From: Parietichytrium sp. I65-24A
Lineage: Eukaryota > Sar > Bigyra > Thraustochytrida > Thraustochytriidae
Reading direction: 5' to 3'
DNA: 64,000 nucleotides
Assembly: GCA_012862575.1 (NCBI GenBank)
Contig: BLSF01000021.1
Coordinates: 62,001-126,000 of the forward strand
The notes beneath the pieces were generated by a model. It was not told where the DNA came from and did not search any database. It was given only the letters and a program-made list of their open reading frames with translations. Shown here one piece after another: positions 37,388 through 46,941 of this stretch (the first letter of the stretch is position 1; each line of letters opens with the position of its first letter). The position numbers were made by a program, and so were the translations under genes.

Positions 37388-40375
37388 CTAGCCAGAGTTG
37401 CGAAGTCCTGCTGCGATGCCGTTGATGGTGATGAGAAGACAATCATCCAACAAAGCCTTCTCCTCTTCTGACTTAAACTCTCCCTGCTCCAGACGGCGCA
37501 TGACCTCGGCTTGCATGACGTTGAGTGCATCAAGGTATGGAGAACGCACCTCGAGCTCGCGCTTCAAGACTGGATTACTCATGTTGAGGTCCTCCTGGCC
37601 AGAAACGCGAAGGACGGAGCTCTGTGTGCTAGAAAGCTCATCGCGGACACGGCGGCCAAGCGCTTCGAGCTCAGGCTTCTTGTCGCTATCGCAGGATGGG
37701 ATGAGCTGCTTGTCATAGTTCTCCACGATGACGGGATCGGCCTTTGCTAGAATCATCGCGATGAGGTCTAGAAGTTCGCGGAACCAAGGCCACTTTTCGT
37801 ACATCTCGTGCAAGTCTGCATCAGATTTGGAGAGCGAGAGGCCCTCATTTACTCCAAGCCAAGCTGGCAAGTGGCAACGGGTCTGGCTCCATGCAAAGAT
37901 CCAAGGAATTGCGCGAAGACTCTCCACTCCTCCCTTTGGATTGCGCTTGGAAGGGCGTGAGCCGACATTGAGGGAGCCAAGCGTTCGTTCTGGGGTAACG
38001 GCACGGAAGTACGGCACAAAGTTTGGGTCCTCGCGGACCAACTCGCGGTAACGCGCGCAAGAAACATCGGAGATTTGGTCCATGGTCTTTCGCCATGAGT
38101 CCTTAGGCATGACGTGAGTGTAGTGCTTTTCGCGAAGGACGGCGGCGGTGTACACGTCAAGGGTGCGCTCGGCAATACGCTGGTGACCAAAATTTTGAGT
38201 AATCATCTCTCCCTGCTCGGTGACCCGGAAGCGGCCATCAATGGTGTTTGGAGGATGGGAAAGAACCGCACGGTATACTGCCGGAGAGCCTCCACGGCCG
38301 ACGGTGCCTCCTTTGCCGTGAAAAAAGGTCAGCTCGATGCCACCGGACGACTTGGCAATCTTGGCGAGCTCCTCCTGGCAGCGGAACTGTGCCCAAGCAG
38401 CCGCAAAACGTCCGGCATCCTTTGCAGAATCGCTGTAGCCGACCATGATCTCCTGGCGGCCTCCGATGCGGCCAGTGTAGGCTGGCAGGCGAAGCAAGCG
38501 CTGCACAATGCCTGGTGCGTTGTTTAAATCGTCAAGAGTCTCAAAAAGAGGGACGACGCGCATCATTGGCTTTGCGCGACCCTCCTCTGCGTCCTTGTTC
38601 CCACCCTCTCCGGCTGCGCACGGTCGCTCAGTCATGCCGAACTCCTGCTGCAAGAGCGCAACCGCAAGAACGTCGCTTGCAGCTTTAGCCTGGGAGATGA
38701 CGTAAGCGTTCAGCGAGCCCTCGCCGAGTTGCGAAGCTACTTTGAAGGTCTCCAAGGTATCAACGACGGTGTCCGAGAACCCAAAAGACTTGAGATCGCG
38801 AATCGCCTGATGAGGCAAAAGTGGGCGGGAAGAGCTCAGCTCTTGGCAAAGCCAGTTGATTTTGGTTTCCTCACTCCACTGCGCGTAAGAACCCTGGCCA
38901 AGGTACTGCGTGATTGCGTCAACAGCCTCCAAATGGCGGCCAGACTCTTGGCGAATATCAAGCGGAACGATCGTAAGCCCGAACACTGCGACCCTGCGAA
39001 TCGTGTCCTCCAGGCGCCCCGTAGCAATCTCCTTGCAGCCGGCTTGTACAAGCGAATTGTAAATCGCCATGAGAGGGTCCATAAGCTCCTTGACGCTGGT
39101 GAGAGGCTTGACTTGCGAAAAATCGTAGTCGTATTCGTCCGCAGAGCCAAATTCTGAGCCAAGGATTTTGCCATTCTTTCTTGCCGTCAAGGCCAGGCGA
39201 GCGCGCAAGTTGGCAAGGATCTTGCGGTACAGTTCATGCTCGTCCACGGAAGCGCCCAAAGAGTCTGCGTATGCCCGGACCTCCTGCGAAAACCCTGTGG
39301 ACATGGATAGCTCCTCGTAGAGGGCCGCCATGTCCTTCTGATAGAGGTTGGCAGCCTGCCACCTGTTTAGTGCTGCAACACGGAGAGTGGTCTCAGGCTT
39401 GACATTTGGGTTACCGTCGCGATCGCCTCCGATCCAAGAAGCAAATCGAATTGGTGAGACATGCAGAGGTAAGCCAGCTTCGCTTTCAGGGAGCCCACGG
39501 GCGCTCAGCTGGCGGACAAGCTCGGTGTCGAGCTTGCGGAGGTAGGTCGGCACAGCCTCCCACAGAACTGACTCAATGATTGCAAGACCTCCTTGTGCTT
39601 CATTAACTGGGGTCGGCTTGAATCGACGGAGCTCATCGCTGAAGAACAAGCTTGCCACCTCACGACGAAAGGAATCGTTGAGCTCGCGTCGCTCGTATGT
39701 TTCCCCAAGCTCCCCGCCACGCTCGAGACGATCTAGATTGTCTGCGGAAGCGAGCAACTTGCCGATGCGTCGATGCTTCTCGAGTACGGTGCGGCGGTTG
39801 ATCTCGGTTGGATGCGCCGTGAGGACGAGCTCTACGCGCTGCTTGAGCAGGGCATCGCGCACCTGCCGTGGTGAGAGGCCCTCTTCGTTGAGTAGCGCGG
39901 CGATCGCTCCGCGGCACGAGTCCTCTTTTGGAGGGAACGCCGACACAGCCTGGGATTTCACTTGCCTCAGCTCCTCAATTTCGCGGACGCGGTGATGCGT
40001 CTCTGCGCAGTTGGACAGCGCCAAGAAGTGCGAAAACGCTCTGGAGACACCCTTGGCTTCCTCCGCGGACACGCGGCGAGCGCACTCCACCATCTCGTTG
40101 AACGCGTCTCTGCTCTGCTCTCTGCGGAACGACTTGGCCAGGTTTCTGAGCTTCTCCACATTCTCAAACACCGAGCGGTTCTCCTCCGCAATGATCTTCC
40201 CCAGCACGCGGCCCAACTGTTTGACATCTGCGCGCAAGGCCTTCGAATGCAGATTCGCAATGTACCCTCCCGTGTTGATCGAGGTAGCTTTCTGCGTCAC
40301 CGCCTCCCGTGGCACCTCTGTGCTACACAGCCTTCTGAAGGCCCTTGTGGGCGCGCTTCGCCCCAGTCTCGGCAT
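37388..40375 (-). CDS. PPC: Phosphoenolpyruvate carboxylase, probably mitochondrial
   Basis: A 995-residue enzyme that carboxylates PEP to oxaloacetate. Diagnostic blocks are LVLTAHPTEINRRTVLEKHR (catalytic His), ASWIGGDRDGNPNV, IMVGYSDSAKDAGRFAAAWA, FFHGKGGTVGRGGSP and ITQNFG, all intact. The C-terminus is LRNSG, close to the RNTG of bacterial-type enzymes rather than the plant QNTG, and the plant N-terminal phosphorylation motif is not seen. The ATG at 40375 starts MPRLGRSAPTRAFRRLCSTE, Arg-rich, lacking acidic residues early and amphipathic, which looks like a mitochondrial presequence. The upstream open frame has no ATG. A CCTTCT tract on the + strand gives a coding-strand purine run just upstream. 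Role: anaplerotic carbon supply. Confidence 0.95.
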   Translation of the reverse strand: MPRLGRSAPTRAFRRLCSTEVPREAVTQKATSINTGGYIANLHSKALRADVKQLGRVLGKIIAEENRSVFENVEKLRNLAKSFRREQSRDAFNEMVECARRVSAEEAKGVSRAFSHFLALSNCAETHHRVREIEELRQVKSQAVSAFPPKEDSCRGAIAALLNEEGLSPRQVRDALLKQRVELVLTAHPTEINRRTVLEKHRRIGKLLASADNLDRLERGGELGETYERRELNDSFRREVASLFFSDELRRFKPTPVNEAQGGLAIIESVLWEAVPTYLRKLDTELVRQLSARGLPESEAGLPLHVSPIRFASWIGGDRDGNPNVKPETTLRVAALNRWQAANLYQKDMAALYEELSMSTGFSQEVRAYADSLGASVDEHELYRKILANLRARLALTARKNGKILGSEFGSADEYDYDFSQVKPLTSVKELMDPLMAIYNSLVQAGCKEIATGRLEDTIRRVAVFGLTIVPLDIRQESGRHLEAVDAITQYLGQGSYAQWSEETKINWLCQELSSSRPLLPHQAIRDLKSFGFSDTVVDTLETFKVASQLGEGSLNAYVISQAKAASDVLAVALLQQEFGMTERPCAAGEGGNKDAEEGRAKPMMRVVPLFETLDDLNNAPGIVQRLLRLPAYTGRIGGRQEIMVGYSDSAKDAGRFAAAWAQFRCQEELAKIAKSSGGIELTFFHGKGGTVGRGGSPAVYRAVLSHPPNTIDGRFRVTEQGEMITQNFGHQRIAERTLDVYTAAVLREKHYTHVMPKDSWRKTMDQISDVSCARYRELVREDPNFVPYFRAVTPERTLGSLNVGSRPSKRNPKGGVESLRAIPWIFAWSQTRCHLPAWLGVNEGLSLSKSDADLHEMYEKWPWFRELLDLIAMILAKADPVIVENYDKQLIPSCDSDKKPELEALGRRVRDELSSTQSSVLRVSGQEDLNMSNPVLKRELEVRSPYLDALNVMQAEVMRRLEQGEFKSEEEKALLDDCLLITINGIAAGLRNSG

Positions 40376-42352
40376 CGCGACGACCCTCTCCTTCTCCTTC
40401 TCCTTCTGCCTCTGTCTCTGCCTCCCTCTTTCTCCTCTGCTCGCGCCGCCGCGGAAACTGTGGGGTCCCCGTGGCTGTCCGCACCCAAGCAAGCAACCAC
40501 CGCAAGCGAAGACGGAACACGACGGATGGATTATGATGGATTGCCTCTTCCAAGGATTGATTGCTTGCTTGATTGATGGTCTCCCACCGTACTCTATAAC
40601 TCCAACTTGCCTCCTTCAATCATTGACAGTATCGATCAGTATTGACAGAGCGAGAGATAGAGATTGAACTCGGAGCTAAGATGTGAATCAAACTAACCAG
40701 AATCCAGTAAATGGACTAGATTACAGCGAATTACGACGCTCCAACAAACATCAAAAGTAAAGCCTGGCTAGTGCATGGAGGTGATCATGACTCGCATGAT
40801 TCTCCTCATGATGGTCATGGCAGAGTAACAGTGCAGGTGATCAAGACATGATGGGAGGAAAGGAAATGCACGAGCATGTCGAGCATGCATCATTTAGCTG
40901 GCATCGGTTGCGGGCTTTCGATGCTAGCCTAGTCGCGCTCCGCACAAGTGTTGCTTGGTGTAGTAACTTACCACACTCGGTCTGAGTCCTCCAAGTATTT
41001 TACGTCTCCACGTCTGTTGATTGTTTTTTTGCTCATTGAATAAATAATAGTCATGAACGAATAAGCGAGAGGAGAGAGAGACTTTTTGCCAGACTAATGC
41101 AGTTGCATTGCATGCCGAGGAGTGAGGAGTGAATGTACACGAGTTACACGATGAGTACCAGGGCCCCACGAACAAAGTTTGAAGAAACTATGACAAGCCG
41201 AAATCCGAGACGCTCTGGACAGTCGTCCAATTTGTGGCACGTCGTCTGTTTCGCCAAGTTTACTTTGTGGACGGTGCAACTGGTGCAAATGGTGCAAGCG
41301 TGCTTGGCCAGGAAGAGGCAGGCTTGGATAGAAATCTGAAACCAGTGCAATGCAAATTTGGTTGGTCAAGAATCAGGATCAATGATCAGCTGCTCATTTC
41401 GTTGACAGCAAAAGACAGCAAGCTCGTGACGAGGTCGGTAGCCACGGTCGCCCGCGGTTCCAGCATTGCCCACGAAATATCTATGCTCTACGTAGCTCAC
41501 GCCTCCGACTCGAGTGCGAGACCACGTGAGGCAGCTAATGCAAGATGGCGTGCCAACGTCTTTCCTTCCACTCACTCGTTGGCACGCCGCACTGACGCGA
41601 GTACCAGTACTGACTGTGAGTACCAGTACCTGCAGGAAGGACAGGAAGAAAGTACAACAACCACGTCAGTTTTCGCTCTCTTCTCTGCAGCACTTGCACT
41701 TCACATTCTTTTTGTTCTTGTTTTTCTTTTCCCTTGCAAAGTGAGTGAGTGCACAAGACTGCGAGACAAGAGCTAGACAGACTACTAGCACGACGTCGCA
41801 GATGAAGGGTGTTGCGTGATGCAACTTGCCGCAACTCGTACTGCCGTGAGTACATGGCTGTGCAGCGCATAGAGTGACATAGAGTGATAGAGTGATAGAG
41901 TGAGTGACGCGGCGAACGAGATGTCACGAATTGTCACGAGTAGTACGAGTAGGAACTTCCAAAAGGGTTTCGCAGGGATCGGTGCACACGAGACTTGCTT
42001 CCTGGCTTTTCCTTCCCCGGGAACCCCAAGACGATCTTTCACATGGTGCGCGGGTGCGTCGATCTCTCGATTGACTGTGTAGCTTACTCTCTACTCGCTA
42101 GAGCAATTTCTGTTTCTTTTCAATTGGAGAACGTTTCACGGTCAGTTGGAAGCTGTTGGCGTTTGAAAAGAAGAGATGGAGGTGCGGGGGGAAAGGACAG
42201 CATTGGAGGATCGCTTTTAATAGGCGTTCATTTATTTCACACCTCGGAACCTTGAAAAGTCGCTCATGTCCAATCCAGCTTGAGTACGGAGAAAAATATG
42301 TATATATAAATGAAGTGTGAGATGTATACTAGCTAACAGATGTGACTTTACT
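40376..42352. other. Long intergenic region
   Basis: Nearly 2 kb between two minus-strand genes. ORFs here are short, with no recognisable domains. Several GTACGAGT/ACTGTGAGTACCAGTAC-like short repeats occur around 41600-41960. I see no RNA gene I can defend. Confidence 0.4.
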
Positions 42353-45112
42353 CTAGAGCGCAGGCAATGCGACAGCGTCCTCCTCACTAACCTGCTCTTC
42401 CTTTGCGAGTTTTCGGCGGCGCCAGCTCTTGATCAGAACCACGCCGCTTCCAGCACATATAATCACAAAAATCCCAGAGGCGAGAAGAGCGATAGAAGAC
42501 GAGTCCAAACCGCTCGATGAATCGCTCTCTTGAATACCTTGAGAATTTCCTCCTGGGGACACTGTCGGAACATCGTTGGTCCCGTTCGCCGAGTTGATCG
42601 ATGGCTTAAAAGTCGGGCTGCTACTCGGCGAACGGGTGGCCTCCCCTTCAAAGGTTGGAGATGGCGTCACGTCGATTGAGCCGGAATAAACCAGCGAATA
42701 ATGTTGCTGCGTTTCTAACTGTGCAGCCACTACTTTGACAACATAATCTCCTGCAACGAGATTCTCCACTGCAATAGTGACCTGCTCAACCGAGTTAATG
42801 TTGTCTTTCGACAGCCCACAGCACGTCTGCCGGTACTCGGTTCCATCGGGGGCAATTACCACAAGGTCGAGGTCATTGACAAGGCTCACGGTCCTGGCCG
42901 TGCTGCTTGGAGAGTCATACCATACCAACGTCGCGCGAAATGGATTCACTGGAGATGACCCTACCGCAAACCTGTAGACCCTCTCGTCGCCCTCATTTTC
43001 AAGCAGGGGTATGTCAGCGAGGTCCCCGTCAAGATAGATGGAGTGATCACGGGTATTACCTTCCTCCATGAAAACGCGGTCTAGCTGAATGCGGCCGTAG
43101 CCTTGAAAGTTGTCTGGTGTGCCACCTAGAGCGGCATTGCTCTCGTAATAACCGTTCAGTGGCTCGGCTGAGTGGATAATAAGAGCCTTCAACAAGGAAC
43201 CCATCGGCGTGAACGCGTCAAATGCATTTTTATATCCAGTTGGATAATACCCTTCTCTTAACGCCTGCCGAAGAAGGGCCACATTCCCTGCCACCACAGC
43301 GGCTGCCATGCTCGTCCCTCGCTTTCTGCTTTTCGAGCACGTGCCCTCTGCGCTCCGAGTGTCGTTGGTCGCCCCGCTCGCGTAAGCACTGAAGAGGGTT
43401 TCTCCGGGCGCAACCACGTCAGGCTTTCGGCGGCCGTCGGTCGTCGGCCCATTACTCGTAAAGTCAGGCAAGTTATTCTCACAATCTGAGAAAGGACACG
43501 TAGTCCCCGCGCGAGAAAACGATCTAGATGTACTAAAAGAAGCCCCGACGCTGATGCAGTTCTTTGCAGTGGAAGGAGCAGAGATACTACCCTGGGAGGA
43601 ATACCCGTAGTTGCCAACAGCAAAAATTATGACAAACTCCAAATGGTTGAACAAATAAGAGTCCACCTCCATTGAGTGTGTAGTGTAAGCATTCACATCA
43701 GTGCCCCACGCATTGGCGTGAATGCTTGCATTGATAGGGTCGTTCTGAACGAGGTCGAAGACCCAACCGAGTTCCTCGGGACCGTACATGACGTTGCTGG
43801 GGTCACCCATGTCAAAGAGAGCTAGCTTTGCGTCATAAGCTATTCCCTTATCCAACGCCGCCGCGCCATGCTCTGGTGATATTGCACTCAGGTCTTCCGG
43901 GAGTCCCGCGATGGTACCTGCCACGTGGGTGCCATGTCCGCCCTCAATGTCGTAAACATCAACGAACGCAGCGTACTGGACCACCTTGCGATGTTCAGTA
44001 ATAGCGACAGAATAGCCTTCCTCCATGTGCGTCCAGTACAGACTATTGTACTCCGAGTCGCGAAAGAAACAGTGGTCAATATCTAGCCCAGTGTCTCCAA
44101 AACCTACTGTTTCTCCCTTCCCAGTGATACCTTTCTTCCAAAAAGGGCTCATGTCATCCGTTAGTTCGACCGTGGTCAGGTCTGTGATGCCGGCATGAGT
44201 CATCATGGCAGCGTCCAGGTTGAAGGTGGAGATTTCTAGCGATGGCTCCACAAACAATACTTCGCTCGAGTTCGTCAGAAGCTCGAACTCATCATTTAAC
44301 GAATCTGTTTCAATATAGATGGCCTTCTTCTCAGATAAAGACCCTAACGCTGCCGTCTTCGCCGTGGCGAGGTCTCTCCTTAGGCGTATTCTCACGCTCG
44401 GCTCAAACCCGGCCAAGGCTCTCCTTCTGCCATGCTCCTGTGTCAATTTAGCAGCAACCGTCTCCGCATCAATATCAGGGTGCTGCAGGAGCTGCACCTT
44501 CCGCGCGATCACTCTCTTTTGCGCCATAGCATTCTTCTTCTCCACCGCCTCCAGCAGCGGGCTGCGCCTCAGCTCTAGCGGATACGCAGCCACAAAGTCC
44601 ACTCCCGGCAGCTTCTCCACTTGCTCCTTGCCGCCGAACGCGAACGCGAACCTGGTCCCGTTGCAGTACAGCCTCTCGTCCGTGCACGCCCTCTCGACCG
44701 CGCACGCGCCCTCAAACTCCGCGGGGTCCGCCACGCGCGCCAGGAACGCGCCCACGCCGCCCTCCACCGCGTACCTGAGCTCCAGCGACTCGGACGCCTC
44801 GCGCAGCGCCGCCGCGTCCGAGAACCGTTCCCGGAACACGAGCCCCGCGCCCTCGCACTGCGCGCGGTCCCGGTGGAACGCCGCACCGCCAGCCAGTGCG
44901 CCCGCGTCGCTCTCGCACCAGCTCATCGTGATCAGGCACTCCTGCAGCACGGGGAACACCGCCGCCCACGCAGATGCAGACGCAGATGCAGACGCAGATG
45001 CAGATGCGGATGCAGCATCCGCCACCGACACCCGCGCCAACGCCAGCGCCAACGCGCAGAGAGCCAGCGAGAAGGCGTGCGCGCGGACGGCCATGGTCAT
45101 TATTATGATCAT
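42353..45112 (-). CDS. Membrane-anchored subtilisin-like serine protease (S8A)
   Basis: A 919-residue type I membrane protease. A signal peptide (about residues 8-33, SLALCALALALARVSVADA) is followed by an AlaSer repeat coded by a GAC/GAT-CAG microsatellite. A long prodomain-like region (50-320) precedes the catalytic core: Asp340 (GFGDTGLD), His393 (GGHGTHVAG), Asn467 (NAWG) and Ser601 (RGTSMAAA), so the triad is complete. The segment ATLVWYDSPSSTARTVSLVN then DLDLVVIAPDG matches the C-terminal beta-barrel of KP-43-like subtilases. A Ser/Pro-rich stalk, a membrane segment (ALLASGIFVIICAGSGVVLI) and a basic then acidic tail complete it. Start could be 45112 or the Met at 45094. GA repeats (+ strand CT, 45178-45234) lie upstream. 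It probably acts at the cell surface or in the secretory pathway. Confidence 0.92.
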   Translation of the reverse strand: MIIIMTMAVRAHAFSLALCALALALARVSVADAASASASASASASASAWAAVFPVLQECLITMSWCESDAGALAGGAAFHRDRAQCEGAGLVFRERFSDAAALREASESLELRYAVEGGVGAFLARVADPAEFEGACAVERACTDERLYCNGTRFAFAFGGKEQVEKLPGVDFVAAYPLELRRSPLLEAVEKKNAMAQKRVIARKVQLLQHPDIDAETVAAKLTQEHGRRRALAGFEPSVRIRLRRDLATAKTAALGSLSEKKAIYIETDSLNDEFELLTNSSEVLFVEPSLEISTFNLDAAMMTHAGITDLTTVELTDDMSPFWKKGITGKGETVGFGDTGLDIDHCFFRDSEYNSLYWTHMEEGYSVAITEHRKVVQYAAFVDVYDIEGGHGTHVAGTIAGLPEDLSAISPEHGAAALDKGIAYDAKLALFDMGDPSNVMYGPEELGWVFDLVQNDPINASIHANAWGTDVNAYTTHSMEVDSYLFNHLEFVIIFAVGNYGYSSQGSISAPSTAKNCISVGASFSTSRSFSRAGTTCPFSDCENNLPDFTSNGPTTDGRRKPDVVAPGETLFSAYASGATNDTRSAEGTCSKSRKRGTSMAAAVVAGNVALLRQALREGYYPTGYKNAFDAFTPMGSLLKALIIHSAEPLNGYYESNAALGGTPDNFQGYGRIQLDRVFMEEGNTRDHSIYLDGDLADIPLLENEGDERVYRFAVGSSPVNPFRATLVWYDSPSSTARTVSLVNDLDLVVIAPDGTEYRQTCCGLSKDNINSVEQVTIAVENLVAGDYVVKVVAAQLETQQHYSLVYSGSIDVTPSPTFEGEATRSPSSSPTFKPSINSANGTNDVPTVSPGGNSQGIQESDSSSGLDSSSIALLASGIFVIICAGSGVVLIKSWRRRKLAKEEQVSEEDAVALPAL

Positions 45113-45175
45113 GCGTACGCGTGCGAAGATGTGCGCCGCACTCCGCCCTGCTGTGGGGCTGTGGGGTACGCGGCA

Positions 45176-45206
<31 letters not shown>

Positions 45207-46424
45207 TTTTCTTTCCTTCTCTCTCTCTGCGTCTTCCTTTGGCCACGCGTGCAGGGCCCTCACAAGTCTCCCCTACCTCCTCCCGCTGGGGTTATAGTAA
45301 ATGATATTGAGCGACTATGCTCCGGAGGATGAGCAGAATTCGCGGCACTAGCGTATAATTATTGGTGCGTAGGGGTGCGGAGTTTCGCTCTTTACAGTAA
45401 TGAGCTGATACAGAGAGTCGTAAGAGGTGTAGCACAGGTTCACTATGAGTGAATTAGTTGGATTGTGAAGGTTGCGCATTTGTGTTGCGGTAGAGGGGGA
45501 GGTATCGGACCGCGTAAGAGCTCAGTAGATAATTGTGTGAGAGCTCGTGACTTTCGGACCAGGTTGTTCTCTAGCCTATGGCTGATCAGTGAGTAAAATA
45601 CACAAACAGGCGTAGGGTTCGTATATTCGGGCGGTAGGACGCCAGGAGCGAGGAACAGTCCGTCAAAAACATAAGCGGAGACTGGCTTTCCAAAATCTCA
45701 CTGATCACAGCAAATCACAGCGAGTCGTGGGTAAGCTTTGACCTATCTCTGGCTACTCGCCCCTCACCATACCGCGACTCCAGCGATTACTATAAGTGCT
45801 GTCGATCGACATCGTAACGAAATTCCCATGAGCGCCGTAGCGCCAGAAAGTACTGGCTCACCCAATAGCAAAAGCGACTAGGACCTCCTTATCCGATCGT
45901 TTTGTTGAACTGGGGGTGGTGTGCACCCGCCGCGCGCCCTTTTCTGGCTTGCAGTGCTACGGTAAGAGCGTAGAAGGCCAGCAGTAAGCCCTGTCCAGTG
46001 TCCCTCTAGTCTAGATAGTAGATGGGGTTAGGAGTTGTGAATGGTCAATCCAACACAACACTTGCTTGTTTTGAGTTACATCTCGTTCTTGGGCAGTGTA
46101 TAAGTTTAGTATGTAGGTCGTATCGTAGCTGGGAGCGCAGCGCCGTTCCCTCCTTGCACTCCATTCCCAGCATCCACCCCACCTCTCCACCATCTCTTTC
46201 CCAATCATCCCCAATCTTCCCATCACATGAATCGCACATGAACAAGCCGCGCACTGGGTTCTCCCCGCGAGAACCCGCAGCAGAACAGACTGAAGTTCCG
46301 GTTCCTGAGCCGAGAACCCGGAACCCGGAACCGGGCGGCTAACAACGACGTCAGCCGGATCCATGCACCACGCAACAGGGATTTGGCTGATTGTGTATTG
46401 TGTCTGTCTTTGCTTTTGTTTCTT

Positions 46425-46463
<39 letters not shown>

Positions 46464-46941
46464 GCACCCCGCGACAGCGAGACAGGAGCAGCGACTGAGT
46501 GCGTGCGTACGTGCGTGCGCGGTGTAAGGTAAGTGTGGGGTACGCGACGGGGACCTGCGTGTTGGGTGGGTGGGTGGGTGGTCGGGTGAGGCGGTGTTGG
46601 TGTTGGTGTCGGTTGCAGCCTGTCGGGCGGCGGCGGTCGGTCGGCCTTGACGGGCACAGGCGGGACAGCCTGCTGGCTGACTGGCTGACTGGCTGACTGG
46701 GACACTGGGACGCGCGGAGTGGCCAGCTGTGGGGAGGAGTGGCCAGCTGTGGGGAAGTGTCCCCGCGAAGTGTAGAGTCGGGTGGGACAGGTGAAGAAGG
46801 CGGGGAAGATCGCGCGCGCTGACGGAAGTGGTGACGGTGGTCTGCCACGCTCTGTGTGTGTGTGTGTTTGTGTTTGTGTTTTGTATTGTATTGTATTGTT
46901 TTTTGGTTGCGGAAAGCAAGAGGAGCGAGGAGCGGAGCAAG
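45113..46941. other. Divergent intergenic region subtilase / protein X
   Basis: 1.8 kb. It holds CT tracts at 45178-45234 and 46432-46460, GGGT repeats near 46562-46580, a CTGGCTGA tandem (46672-46700) and TTGTATTG repeats near 46880-46897. The long minus-strand ORFs across 46000-47500 are low-complexity or antisense to the next gene and not considered genes. Confidence 0.45.
45178..45234 (-). repeat. GA-dinucleotide tract upstream of subtilase
   Basis: CT runs on the + strand, GA on the coding strand, about 65-120 bp upstream of the subtilase ATG. Confidence 0.85.

Noticed and set aside
41234-41776. 180-codon + strand frame between PEPC and subtilase
   Set aside because: No recognisable domain, irregular composition, and no start context or neighbours that support it.
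44319-45332. 337-codon + strand frame over the subtilase 5' end
   Set aside because: Antisense shadow, Ala/Asp/Ser low-complexity from the microsatellite; the subtilase frame has a complete catalytic triad.
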